NCBI RefSeq assembly: GCF_016745255.1
Contig: NZ_JADOEQ010000002.1
Location: 393,506-457,505, forward strand
Reading direction: 5' to 3'
Source: Enterococcus sp. BWR-S5
Lineage (GTDB): Bacteria; Bacillota; Bacilli; Lactobacillales; Enterococcaceae
DNA length: 64,000 nt
Numbering within the stretch: position 1 is the first letter of the stretch; each line of letters starts with the position of its first letter. The notes beneath the pieces are model-generated. The model searched no databases and had not been told where the DNA came from. It saw only the letters and a program-made list of their open reading frames with translations. The position numbers and the translations under genes were made by a program. This document shows, piece after piece, positions 24,819 through 33,037 of the stretch.

Positions 24819-25649
24819 TCAGTTCAGCTGCTTATTGATAATGGAACGTGCTACTTTTTCACGCATTTGTAATTCATTGATACCGTATGCTTTCTCATAG
24901 TAGGTAATCAGCAAATCGATAGCAAATACCTGAGAGACTTTTCCAGTCAGTGATCCGCCATTCAATAAATATTCCTCAATTGCCGTCTGCAATACAACAT
25001 CACTGATTTGAGCGATTGGAGACAATACATAATTCGAGATAGCGATAATTGTGGCCTGATTTTCTTTTGCAATAGATAGCGCATCATAGATATCCTTGGT
25101 TTTTCCGGTAAGACTTAAGGCAATCACAACATCCTCTTTTGAAAACAGTGACGCACTCATCGCCTGATAATGAGAGTCGGTAATTGCTTTTGCTTCAACT
25201 CCGCCTCGTAAAAAACGAGACTCCATATCTCTGGCAGTTATCCCGCTGGAACCTACTCCAAAGATATAAATATTTTTAGCCTTGTGAATATAGTCAGCCG
25301 CCGTTTTCAGCTTCTCTTCGTCAGCCAATACACTGGTTTCTTGAATCGCCTTGATTAAGCGGTTCTCCACTATGTTAACGAACGATGCTTCAGCCGAATC
25401 CGAATGGTTCGAATGGGAAGAAGGAAAACCTTCTTTGGCAATATCAATTTTCAAATCTGAAAAACCATTATAACCAAGCTTTTGACAAAATCGGACAATC
25501 GTCGCATCACCGACCATTGTTGCCTTTTTTATGTCCACCAATGTTTGATGCAAGACCTTCTCTCCGGAAGAAACAATATAATCAGCTACTTTTTTTTCGG
25601 ACTTTGTCAGATAGCTGTAATTGGCATGTATATTTTCTAAATAGCTCAT
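24819..25649 (-). CDS. RpiR/MurR-family transcription regulator
   Basis: A 276-residue regulator. The N-terminal 75 residues are the RpiR helix-turn-helix (LTKSEKKVADYIVSSGE, then MVGDATIVRFCQKLGYNGFSDLKIDI). Residues about 115-245 are a SIS sugar-phosphate-binding domain (IYIFGVGSSGITARDMESRFLRGGVEA and IALSLTGKTKDI). It should sense an amino-sugar phosphate. The start at 25649 has GGAG 7 nt upstream; an ATG seven codons earlier has a poor site. It is divergent from nanE and a PTS gene, so it very likely controls them through the palindromes at 25716-25784. Confidence 0.9.
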   Translation of the reverse strand: MSYLENIHANYSYLTKSEKKVADYIVSSGEKVLHQTLVDIKKATMVGDATIVRFCQKLGYNGFSDLKIDIAKEGFPSSHSNHSDSAEASFVNIVENRLIKAIQETSVLADEEKLKTAADYIHKAKNIYIFGVGSSGITARDMESRFLRGGVEAKAITDSHYQAMSASLFSKEDVVIALSLTGKTKDIYDALSIAKENQATIIAISNYVLSPIAQISDVVLQTAIEEYLLNGGSLTGKVSQVFAIDLLITYYEKAYGINELQMREKVARSIINKQLN

Positions 25650-25715
25650 AGGTACACTCCGCTTTTTCATGTTTTCTCTATTTTCTATTGATTTACAATT
25701 TTTGTCAAATTTTCA

Positions 25716-25747
25716 CACTCCTCCATATTTACTTTTATGGAGGAGTG
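25716..25747. promoter_or_regulatory. Palindromic operator candidate 1, rpiR-nanE
   Basis: CACTCCTCCAT and its exact complement, 11 bp each, separated by 10 bp, in the divergent promoter region. It is a probable binding site for the RpiR-family regulator. Confidence 0.6.
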
Positions 25748-25765
25748 TAGTATATTATAATCAAA

Positions 25766-25784
25766 TTCGGAGTTTTTCTCCGAA
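25766..25784. promoter_or_regulatory. Palindromic operator candidate 2, rpiR-nanE
   Basis: TTCGGAG-TTTTT-CTCCGAA, a perfect 7-bp inverted repeat just downstream of TATATTATAAT (25751-25761), at the likely transcription start of nanE. A bound repressor there would block nanE transcription. Confidence 0.6.
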
Positions 25785-25805
25785 AATAAATTTGTGGAGG
25801 AGAAA

Positions 25806-26495
25806 ATGAAAAAGAACGAATTTTTAGCCGCAATAAAAAACGGCATTATCGTTTCCTGCCAAGCACTGCCGGGAGAACCGTTATATTCTGAACAGGGTGG
25901 AATCATGCCTCTTATGGCTAAAGCAGCCGAAGAAGCCGGTGCAGTAGGTATCCGAGCCAACTCTGTGCGTGATATCAAAGAAATCAAAGAAGTAAGCTCC
26001 TTGCCAATCATCGGAATCATCAAACGAGAATACCCACCTCAAGAACCTTTTATCACAGCCACCATGAGAGAAGTGGATGAGCTGGCAGAAACAGGTGTCC
26101 CTGTGATTGCATTAGATTGTACCTCAAGAGAGCGATTTGACGGAAAGACTGTTGCCCAAAATTTACAGGAAATCAAACAGAAGTATCCGAACATCCTTTT
26201 AATGGCCGATATTGCCACTGTAGAAGAAGGCATCCATGCTTGGGAGGCAGGAGCAGATATTGTGGGAACAACATTGGCAGGTTATACCAAAGAAAGTACA
26301 TGTACGAATGGACCCGATGTTACCTTGATTCAGCAGTTAGTTGCTGCAGGTGTCGATGTCATCGCAGAAGGGAAAATCCATACCCCCGAACAAGCAGCGG
26401 CTATCCAACAAATGGGTGTTGCCGGTATCGTTGTCGGTGGCGCCATTACCCGTCCGAAAGAAATTGCTGCACGCTTTATTGAAGCAATTAGCTGA
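25806..26495 (+). CDS. nanE: N-acetylmannosamine-6-phosphate 2-epimerase
   Basis: A 229-residue TIM-barrel enzyme that converts ManNAc-6-P to GlcNAc-6-P. Landmarks are [13 protein letters not shown] near residue 16, [20 protein letters not shown] (catalytic lysine region), [31 protein letters not shown] and [13 protein letters not shown]. All are intact. GGAGGAG precedes the ATG at 25806; a GTG four codons upstream lies in front of it. It is the first gene of an operon with a PTS transporter 31 nt downstream, so imported ManNAc-6-P would be fed straight to GlcNAc-6-P use. No sialate lyase gene is present here. Confidence 0.93.
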   Translation: MKKNEFLAAIKNGIIVSCQALPGEPLYSEQGGIMPLMAKAAEEAGAVGIRANSVRDIKEIKEVSSLPIIGIIKREYPPQEPFITATMREVDELAETGVPVIALDCTSRERFDGKTVAQNLQEIKQKYPNILLMADIATVEEGIHAWEAGADIVGTTLAGYTKESTCTNGPDVTLIQQLVAAGVDVIAEGKIHTPEQAAAIQQMGVAGIVVGGAITRPKEIAARFIEAIS

Positions 26496-26526
26496 ACAGC
26501 TATAAAAATATCAGAGGAGGATTTTT

Positions 26527-28029
26527 ATGTTTAAGAAGTTTTCACAGTTAGGAAGAGCGTTTATGCTGCCTATTGCCATTTTACCTGCTGCCGGTCTGTT
26601 ATTGGGGATAGGCGGTGCCTTATCTAATGCCAGCGCTATTCAGGCATATCCTTGGCTGGATCAGCAGTGGCTGCAAACGATATTAACCATCATGAGTAAC
26701 GCAGGAAATGCTGTATTTAGTAACTTAGCACTTATTTTTGCTATCGGTTTAGCTGTTGGTCTGGCAAATGGCGATAAAGGAACTGCTGGTCTGGCCGGTG
26801 GGGTATCCTTTCTTGTATACACGGCAACAATCAGTGGTTTACTGCAATTGTTTTCTCCTGATAACACGATTGATACCGGTGTCGTGGGCTCAATTGCCAT
26901 CGGCGGAACTGTTGCCTTTCTTCACAACCGCTATCGAAAAATCGAACTGCCTAGATTTTTAGGCTTCTTTGGCGGCTCCCGTTTCATTCCAATTATCTCT
27001 TCTTTAGCCGCAATTGTAATCGGTGTCATTTTCTTTCTAATTTGGCCACCCATCCAGCAAGTAATGACTAGTGCCGGAGAAGCGGTTGCCGGAATGGGCA
27101 GTCTGGGCACTTTCCTATACGGCTTCCTACTCCGTCTAACAGGAGCAGTTGGTCTGCACCATACAATCTATCCAATGTTCTGGTATACCTCTTTAGGTGG
27201 CGTAGAAACTGTTGCCGGTGAGCAGATTGTCGGCGCACAGAACATTTTCTTCGCTCAATTGGCAGATCCGAACCATACCGGTTTGTTTACGTATGGTACA
27301 CGCTTTTTTGCCGGACGTTTTGCGACGATGATGTTCGGTCTTCCGGCAGCCTGTTTTGCAATGTATCGGGCAATCCCGAAAGAAAACCGTAAAAACACAG
27401 GTGGCCTCTATGCCAGTGGTGCATTAACATCCTTTCTAACAGGAATCACTGAGCCGATTGAGTATATGTTTTTATTTGGTGCACCATGGCTGTATGTCAT
27501 CCATGCCTTTTTGGACGGCTGTTCCTTCCTGGCAGCAGATTTATTAAATATTCGCATCGGTAATTCCTTCTCCGGTGGATTAATCGACTTCTTACTGTTT
27601 GGTGTTTTCCAAGGACAAGACCGTACGCATTGGCTATATGTCATTCCTTTAGGTCTTGCTTGGGCTGCAGTCTACTATTTTGTCTTCACGTTCTTTATTA
27701 AGAAATTTAAGGTAGCGATTCCCGGAATGGAGAGCAATGAAGAAATCGAAGCGGCCACTACTCCTGCATCAAAAGGCTCGAATGCACTATATGATGATTC
27801 ACTTATTATCATCGAAGCCCTTGGCGGTGAAAAGAATATCGATTCCGTTACAGCCTGTGCTACCCGTTTAAGAGTGGCAGTTAAAGACAGCACAACTGTC
27901 AACAAGGAACAGATCAAACGTCTGGGTGCTGTTGCCGTGTTGGAAATTGACGGCGGCATTCAAGCGGTTTTCGGTGGAAAAGCCGACCTCTTCAGTCAGG
28001 AAATTAACCAGATATTAGGCAGCGAATAA
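26527..28029 (+). CDS. PTS transporter EIICB, glucose/amino-sugar family (likely ManNAc)
   Basis: A 500-residue permease. Residues 1-395 form the EIIC channel of the glucose/GlcNAc family: GRAFMLPIAILPAAGLLLGIGG, GLHHTIYPMFWYTSLGG, GITEPIEYMFLF. Residues about 420-500 form EIIB with the phospho-cysteine in TACATRLRV. No EIIA domain is attached, so it must borrow a soluble EIIA, usually the glucose-type one. AGAGGAGG precedes the ATG. Pairing with nanE and an RpiR regulator makes N-acetylmannosamine the best guess for substrate; GlcNAc or glucose remain possible. It ends at a strong terminator. Confidence 0.88.
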   Translation: MFKKFSQLGRAFMLPIAILPAAGLLLGIGGALSNASAIQAYPWLDQQWLQTILTIMSNAGNAVFSNLALIFAIGLAVGLANGDKGTAGLAGGVSFLVYTATISGLLQLFSPDNTIDTGVVGSIAIGGTVAFLHNRYRKIELPRFLGFFGGSRFIPIISSLAAIVIGVIFFLIWPPIQQVMTSAGEAVAGMGSLGTFLYGFLLRLTGAVGLHHTIYPMFWYTSLGGVETVAGEQIVGAQNIFFAQLADPNHTGLFTYGTRFFAGRFATMMFGLPAACFAMYRAIPKENRKNTGGLYASGALTSFLTGITEPIEYMFLFGAPWLYVIHAFLDGCSFLAADLLNIRIGNSFSGGLIDFLLFGVFQGQDRTHWLYVIPLGLAWAAVYYFVFTFFIKKFKVAIPGMESNEEIEAATTPASKGSNALYDDSLIIIEALGGEKNIDSVTACATRLRVAVKDSTTVNKEQIKRLGAVAVLEIDGGIQAVFGGKADLFSQEINQILGSE

Positions 28030-28037
28030 CAAAAGAC

Positions 28038-28080
28038 AAATAGCCTCCGATGCTTGATAAATCGGAGGCTATTTGCCTTT
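28038..28080. terminator. Bidirectional terminator
   Basis: AAATAGCCTCCGAT and its complement form a perfect 14-bp stem with a 9-nt loop between the converging PTS and helicase genes. A T-rich run follows on the plus strand. Confidence 0.88.
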
Positions 28081-28102
28081 TTTCTTTATTATACTCTATC
28101 TG

Positions 28103-30502
28103 TTAATGCCATATTTTCCGCTGAATAACAGTCTCTTTTTTCTCATTGGTCAAAGTCTGCAGCCGACCTTCAATCAGCAGTTTACGTCCTTTAGGGTTTT
28201 TAGTATAGGCAATTGCCGCTGTGGGAAGCCGCTTTTGAACTTCTTTCAAAAAACGCTCCGCTTCCTGCTTTTTCTTGCCATAACGTTCTGGTATTGCGTA
28301 ACGGTTCTGCCCCACAAGCAACAGATATCTCGGCTCTTCAATTTCGCCAAGCAGCTCTTTTGCCGCTTCAATAAATAACCGCTCATTGTGATAGCTGGCT
28401 GTTTTTAATTCACACCGGAAGCTGTTTGATGTCACCGTCACATCCAACTGATCCTCCACCTTAATCAATTGATCCTCCGTCAGTAAATGGCTGAGTGCCT
28501 CCAGCAGCTGTCCTTTTTGCTGACATTTTTTTCGCCAGTTTTTTTCTCGTCTTCTCTCACTAAAATAACTGGCCAATTCTCCTGACGTCAAAGAAGCCCA
28601 AAAACCTTTTTTTGGTTGCTCATTCAACGACAAGAAAGAGTTGATTGGCTCTGTTGCTTCAGTTGTTTCCTTAAGGAAAAGTGGCATTGACAAACGCGTT
28701 CCCTGAAGCAAGGCTGTTTGCCACGTTTCCAGATGCTGCTTTCTTTCTTTTGCTATGAACAATTGCTGATGTGTGTAGGTGTCAATCTGTTCCAGTGTTG
28801 CTGCTTGCGGCAAATCAAATCGTTCGCTGCCAGTTGTGATTAGAGGTAATTCTTCTATATTATTTATTCCCTCAATATAGGACAAACGTCTGGTAATAGG
28901 AGATAAATCCGGCTGTTCAGCCAGCGGAATATTAGGAAACACCAGCCCCAGATGCCAAATATTGGTCAGCTTATCCTCAGAAGTTTTTCTCAAGCCGCGC
29001 CCACGAATTTGCTGCGTCTGTACGTAAGAAGAGGAACGATTACCTAAAATCACCGTGTTGACAGCCGGACAGTTCCAGCCTTCTCCAAGTAAACTGATTG
29101 TCCCAACTAAAACCTGAATCACTTTTTGATCCAACAGCTCCGTCGTCTGTGCCAGAACCTTCGCTTTGTTTCTTTCTGTTAATGGCAGATAGTAGTATCC
29201 CTCGTACAGTGGATGATTTTGAAAAGAGGAGCGATACGCCGAATAGTGATCTGTCCCAATATGATAACTGATTAACAGAAATTCTCCGCAAATTGCCGCC
29301 AGCTCTGTCTGTGGTTGAAGCAACTCCTTCAAGTCAAGAAATATCGGTACGACACCATAAGCCCATTCCTGCTCTTCCCCCTGCAACACCTCTTTTTTGA
29401 TGCGGTCCATAAAAATGACACAGGAAAACGCTCGCCCTAAATAGCTTTCTTCCTTCACCACGATATGGCTGATGGCTTCTTTTAACTGTGGAATATTCTG
29501 CTTGTACTCATTGTTCAGAGTATACTCCGGAAATAAATGCAGCACATCCTCATACAGCCATTTTTTCTTTTTCAAATAATTGAAAATTTCTAAATCCGGC
29601 TGCACCTTAAACAGATAACTATATAAATCCCTCAATGATTGTTTTGTTTGTTCAGGAATCGCTGTTCGTTTATCTAAACCAAGCACGGTCCAATGCTCTT
29701 CTTTCAACGTGTATCCCTGCTCATTCAAATAGAACAGACAGCTCAAATAGTAATCAAAGTTCTTATAAATAAATGCAGTTTCTTCTAAAGGTGTTTGTAA
29801 AAAGGCTTGCTGCAGCAGATATTCGGTAACCTCCGAATCACTACAGAGCACCTGAACAATGTGATTCTGTTCCAGTAAAAACTGTTCAAACTTCTGATTG
29901 CTTTCAGCTGTTGCCGACACAAGATAAACATAGTCCTGATAAGGAGCAAGAACCTGTTCTTTAATCAGCTCCGACACAGAAATTTCCTCGTCAATTTCCC
30001 CATTCAGTGCCAAATAACGCTGCCACTCTTTCCTATTGGCATCAAAGGGCGGCGTTGCAGTCAATGATAAGGTTTGCAGCTGAGGGGTATGCATTTTTAG
30101 CTGAAGCAACACGTCAGACCAGCTGCTTTTCAAGTGATGCGCTTCATCCAACACTAAAAACTGAATCCCCTGCTCTTCAAAATACATTGGCTCTTCCTTT
30201 TTCTTGCTATACAGCTCCTGATACGTCGTAACCGTTATATCCGTTGGTCTAAGCAGCTCATCAGACACCGTCAACAAATCATCATATCGTCGCAAAGCTG
30301 CCAGCCACTGTTCTTTTAAAATCAAGGAAGGGACCAAGACCAGCGTCTTTTTTTGCAGGCGATGAATAATCCCTACACCAAGCAATGTTTTCCCTGAACC
30401 AGGCGGCGCAATCAGATGGATACTCTGATCGTCTAAGTAATCTTCCACATTCGCAAGCACCCTTGCTTGATACGTGCGCCACTGTATCTGCTCTTTCTTC
30501 AA
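28103..30502 (-). CDS. SF2 DEAH-type helicase, uncharacterised
   Basis: A 799-residue superfamily 2 ATPase. Motif I is APPGSGKT (about residue 33), Ia is LVLVPSLILKEQW, II is LVLDEAHH, III is SLTATPP. Helicase motifs V and VI are near residue 470-510 (GTISLLGEGWNCPAVN and QIRGRGLR). A roughly 250-residue insertion separates the two RecA lobes and a 250-residue C-terminal domain follows; I recognise no nuclease motif in either. The start TTG at 30502 is chosen for the strong AAAGGAGG just upstream. It sits 26 nt behind the glycerate kinase gene. It could act in DNA repair or in phage defence; neither is shown. Confidence 0.82.
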   Translation of the reverse strand: MKKEQIQWRTYQARVLANVEDYLDDQSIHLIAPPGSGKTLLGVGIIHRLQKKTLVLVPSLILKEQWLAALRRYDDLLTVSDELLRPTDITVTTYQELYSKKKEEPMYFEEQGIQFLVLDEAHHLKSSWSDVLLQLKMHTPQLQTLSLTATPPFDANRKEWQRYLALNGEIDEEISVSELIKEQVLAPYQDYVYLVSATAESNQKFEQFLLEQNHIVQVLCSDSEVTEYLLQQAFLQTPLEETAFIYKNFDYYLSCLFYLNEQGYTLKEEHWTVLGLDKRTAIPEQTKQSLRDLYSYLFKVQPDLEIFNYLKKKKWLYEDVLHLFPEYTLNNEYKQNIPQLKEAISHIVVKEESYLGRAFSCVIFMDRIKKEVLQGEEQEWAYGVVPIFLDLKELLQPQTELAAICGEFLLISYHIGTDHYSAYRSSFQNHPLYEGYYYLPLTERNKAKVLAQTTELLDQKVIQVLVGTISLLGEGWNCPAVNTVILGNRSSSYVQTQQIRGRGLRKTSEDKLTNIWHLGLVFPNIPLAEQPDLSPITRRLSYIEGINNIEELPLITTGSERFDLPQAATLEQIDTYTHQQLFIAKERKQHLETWQTALLQGTRLSMPLFLKETTEATEPINSFLSLNEQPKKGFWASLTSGELASYFSERRREKNWRKKCQQKGQLLEALSHLLTEDQLIKVEDQLDVTVTSNSFRCELKTASYHNERLFIEAAKELLGEIEEPRYLLLVGQNRYAIPERYGKKKQEAERFLKEVQKRLPTAAIAYTKNPKGRKLLIEGRLQTLTNEKKETVIQRKIWH

Positions 30503-30528
30503 ATGATCCCTCCTTTCTCCATTGTTCA

Positions 30529-31653
30529 TCAATCAGACAGTTTACCTGACACTTTAATGAGCGCAGCAACATTTTCAGCTGTTCGCTCAAGATTAACAGC
30601 CGCTTCTGCCAATACCTTCTGTAAATCAGCGACCTCGTGAACGGTTGAAAAAACAGCATCAATTCCATGCTCAACAGCCTGCTCACTCCCCGCTCCCGTA
30701 CTGCCGCAAATAGCCACTACTGGTATCTCCGTTGGTACTCTGCGGGCAATCCCAACCGGTGCTTTGCCTTCCATACTCTGCCCATCCATACGTCCTTCAC
30801 CGACAATCACAAGATTTGCTTTCCTCACTCGCTTATCAAAATCCAACAAATCCAAGACATAATCAATTCCTGATACGATAGCTCCCTGAGCGAAAGTCGC
30901 TAACCCGGCACCCATTCCTCCTCCGGCACCGCTGCCTGGTTTATCAATAATTTTCGGTGCTATTAATGAATAAAAATTTCGCAAGTCTTCATCGGCAGCC
31001 GCCAACTCGGCTTCTTCCAGTCCTTTCTGAGGGCCAAAGACATACACTGCACCGTTTTCACCGCAAAGAGGGTTCGTTACATCGGTAATCACAGTAATGT
31101 CCATTTGTTTCAGTTGCTCTAAACAGGACGGTTTTTGAAAAGAAGCAACCTTGCCAAGATTCTCACCTACTGCTTCAAGCCGATTGCCTGCCGCATCAAA
31201 GAATATATAACCCAAGCCTTCCGCCATACCAATGCCACCATCATTCGTTCCGCTACCACCAACACCAATAAAAAGCTGCTTGACCCCTTCCTCTGCTAAT
31301 AAACAAATCAACTCACCTAATCCTTTTGTTGATAAACGCAGCGGGTCCCGCTTCTCTCTGGGGATGTCTTCCAAACCAACCAAAGCAGCCATCTCAACCA
31401 AGGCTGTATGTCCATCCGTGGTATAGGCAATTTGCTTTCTTTCTCCAAAAGGACCGGTAACCTCTTTGTCGGCATAGGTCAACCTCATATTGGCAGACAA
31501 CGCTGCGACGGTCCCTTCACCACCATCCCCAATCGGCAACAGCTCATAGACTGCCTCTGGAAAAATTTTTTCAAAGCCGTTTTTGATACACTGCGCGGCC
31601 TCCAAGGCAGAAAGACTTTCCTTAAATGAATCTGGCGCTATTAAAATACGCAT
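30529..31653 (-). CDS. glxK: Glycerate kinase
   Basis: A 374-residue enzyme of the GK-I (GlxK/GarK) family that phosphorylates glycerate. Typical sequence is MRILIAPDSFKESLSA at the start, PIGDGGEGT near residue 45, GVGGSGTNDGG, VTNPLCGENGA and VGEGRMDGQ. The start at 31653 has GGGGAGTGG upstream; a frame extending to 31698 has none. It is the first gene of a two-gene unit with the SF2 helicase, an odd partner. No other glyoxylate or glycerate genes are adjacent. Confidence 0.93.
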   Translation of the reverse strand: MRILIAPDSFKESLSALEAAQCIKNGFEKIFPEAVYELLPIGDGGEGTVAALSANMRLTYADKEVTGPFGERKQIAYTTDGHTALVEMAALVGLEDIPREKRDPLRLSTKGLGELICLLAEEGVKQLFIGVGGSGTNDGGIGMAEGLGYIFFDAAGNRLEAVGENLGKVASFQKPSCLEQLKQMDITVITDVTNPLCGENGAVYVFGPQKGLEEAELAAADEDLRNFYSLIAPKIIDKPGSGAGGGMGAGLATFAQGAIVSGIDYVLDLLDFDKRVRKANLVIVGEGRMDGQSMEGKAPVGIARRVPTEIPVVAICGSTGAGSEQAVEHGIDAVFSTVHEVADLQKVLAEAAVNLERTAENVAALIKVSGKLSD

Positions 31654-31915
31654 GACCACTCCCCACTTTCTGATTTCTATATTTATAGATAGCTTCAACC
31701 CATCGATACATCAATTACATGCTCTATCTCGCCGACTCAAGTGCTCTAATTTCTATCAAACATCTCCAAGCCAACGACGACCTTCAGCTATTATTTTAGG
31801 GGGAAACAACCATTGATACAAGTAAATTTACATTTGATTATTTTTTATTCTATGCTTTCCCTCTAAAGACTGGTACACTATTGAGGGCTTTTACATTGTA
31901 TCAGGAGGAACGAAT

Positions 31916-32821
31916 ATGATTACAAAAATACCATTTAATAACAAACAATCCAGCTGGATCAATATAAATACTGAGGATAAAGAGATATTGAAAAACATTT
32001 ATGCGGAATATGGAATTGACGACGAAATCGTTGAATATTCACTGGACAAGAACGAACGTGCTCATTTAGACTATGAAGCAAAGACCAACACCTTTGTTCT
32101 TATCTTCAACGTACCAAATCGGCAAAAAATTGACAATCATTACGAGACAATCCCGATGACCTTCATTATTAAGGACAATCGCTTTATCACCATTGCCAAC
32201 AAGAAAAATAAGTACGTTATTGCGGCGATGGAGCGCTACTTAGACGCTAACCCGGATATTACCATTTTTAAATTCCTGTTTAGCAGTCTGTTTCTAGTGA
32301 CAGATTTCTTTTTCCCATACATCGAAGAAATGAATAATGGACGCAAGAAGGTAAATGACAAGCTGAAGGAAAAGACCAGCAAGCAAAATTTACTGCTGTT
32401 ATCCGATTTAGAAACAGGCATCGTTTATTTCGTCTCTGCTTCCAAGCAGAATGTCGTTTTACTGGAACAGGTTAAAACGCATCAGCTCTATAAAGGTCTT
32501 TCTGAGGTTGAAAAGGAAGAACTGGAAGATGTCGTAATTGAAGCCAAGCAGCTAGTTGAAATGACTCAGCTTTCTTCACAAATTCTGCAGCAGCTGTCTG
32601 GCACATATACCAACATCTTGAATAATAACTTGAACGAGGGGATGCGTGTTTTGACCGTTCTTTCGGTGTTACTGACGGTACCAACCATCATCACCGGTTT
32701 TTTCGGAATGAATATGCCTCTGCCTTTAGAAAAAAATGCCTCTGGTTGGATGATTACAATCGTTCTCAGTGCGATACTTTGGTTTGCTTTGTCATTTGCC
32801 TTGAAGAAGATTATGAAGTAA
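31916..32821 (+). CDS. corA: CorA-family magnesium/divalent cation channel
   Basis: A 301-residue pentameric channel protein. The cytoplasmic alpha/beta and long-helix part fills about 1-240. Two C-terminal transmembrane helices (about 242-262 and 278-298) flank the signature GMNMP, which carries the selectivity-loop motif GMN. AGGAGG precedes the ATG. It is monocistronic with a strong terminator. The substrate is most likely Mg2+, with Co2+ and Ni2+ as alternatives. No M-box or other riboswitch is visible in the short upstream region. Confidence 0.92.
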   Translation: MITKIPFNNKQSSWININTEDKEILKNIYAEYGIDDEIVEYSLDKNERAHLDYEAKTNTFVLIFNVPNRQKIDNHYETIPMTFIIKDNRFITIANKKNKYVIAAMERYLDANPDITIFKFLFSSLFLVTDFFFPYIEEMNNGRKKVNDKLKEKTSKQNLLLLSDLETGIVYFVSASKQNVVLLEQVKTHQLYKGLSEVEKEELEDVVIEAKQLVEMTQLSSQILQQLSGTYTNILNNNLNEGMRVLTVLSVLLTVPTIITGFFGMNMPLPLEKNASGWMITIVLSAILWFALSFALKKIMK

Positions 32822-32844
32822 CTATCTGGATTCTATAAGTTTAT

Positions 32845-32890
32845 AAAAAAACCGTTCAACCAACTCATAAAAGTTGGTTGAACGGTTTTT
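32845..32890. terminator. Bidirectional terminator
   Basis: AAAAACCGTTCAACCAACT and its complement form a 19-bp stem with a short loop. It closes the corA transcript. Confidence 0.92.
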
Positions 32891-33037
32891 CATTATCAAG
32901 ATTGCAGTGTCACAACCTTATTAGACGGTGTTTTAAAAGCAGCTTCCTCGGAAATAAGCTGAATAATCTCAAAATATAGAAAGCTATTTTGGGTTTATTC
33001 TTCTTATTTCTCAGAGCTGAACGCTTTTGTCACAACC

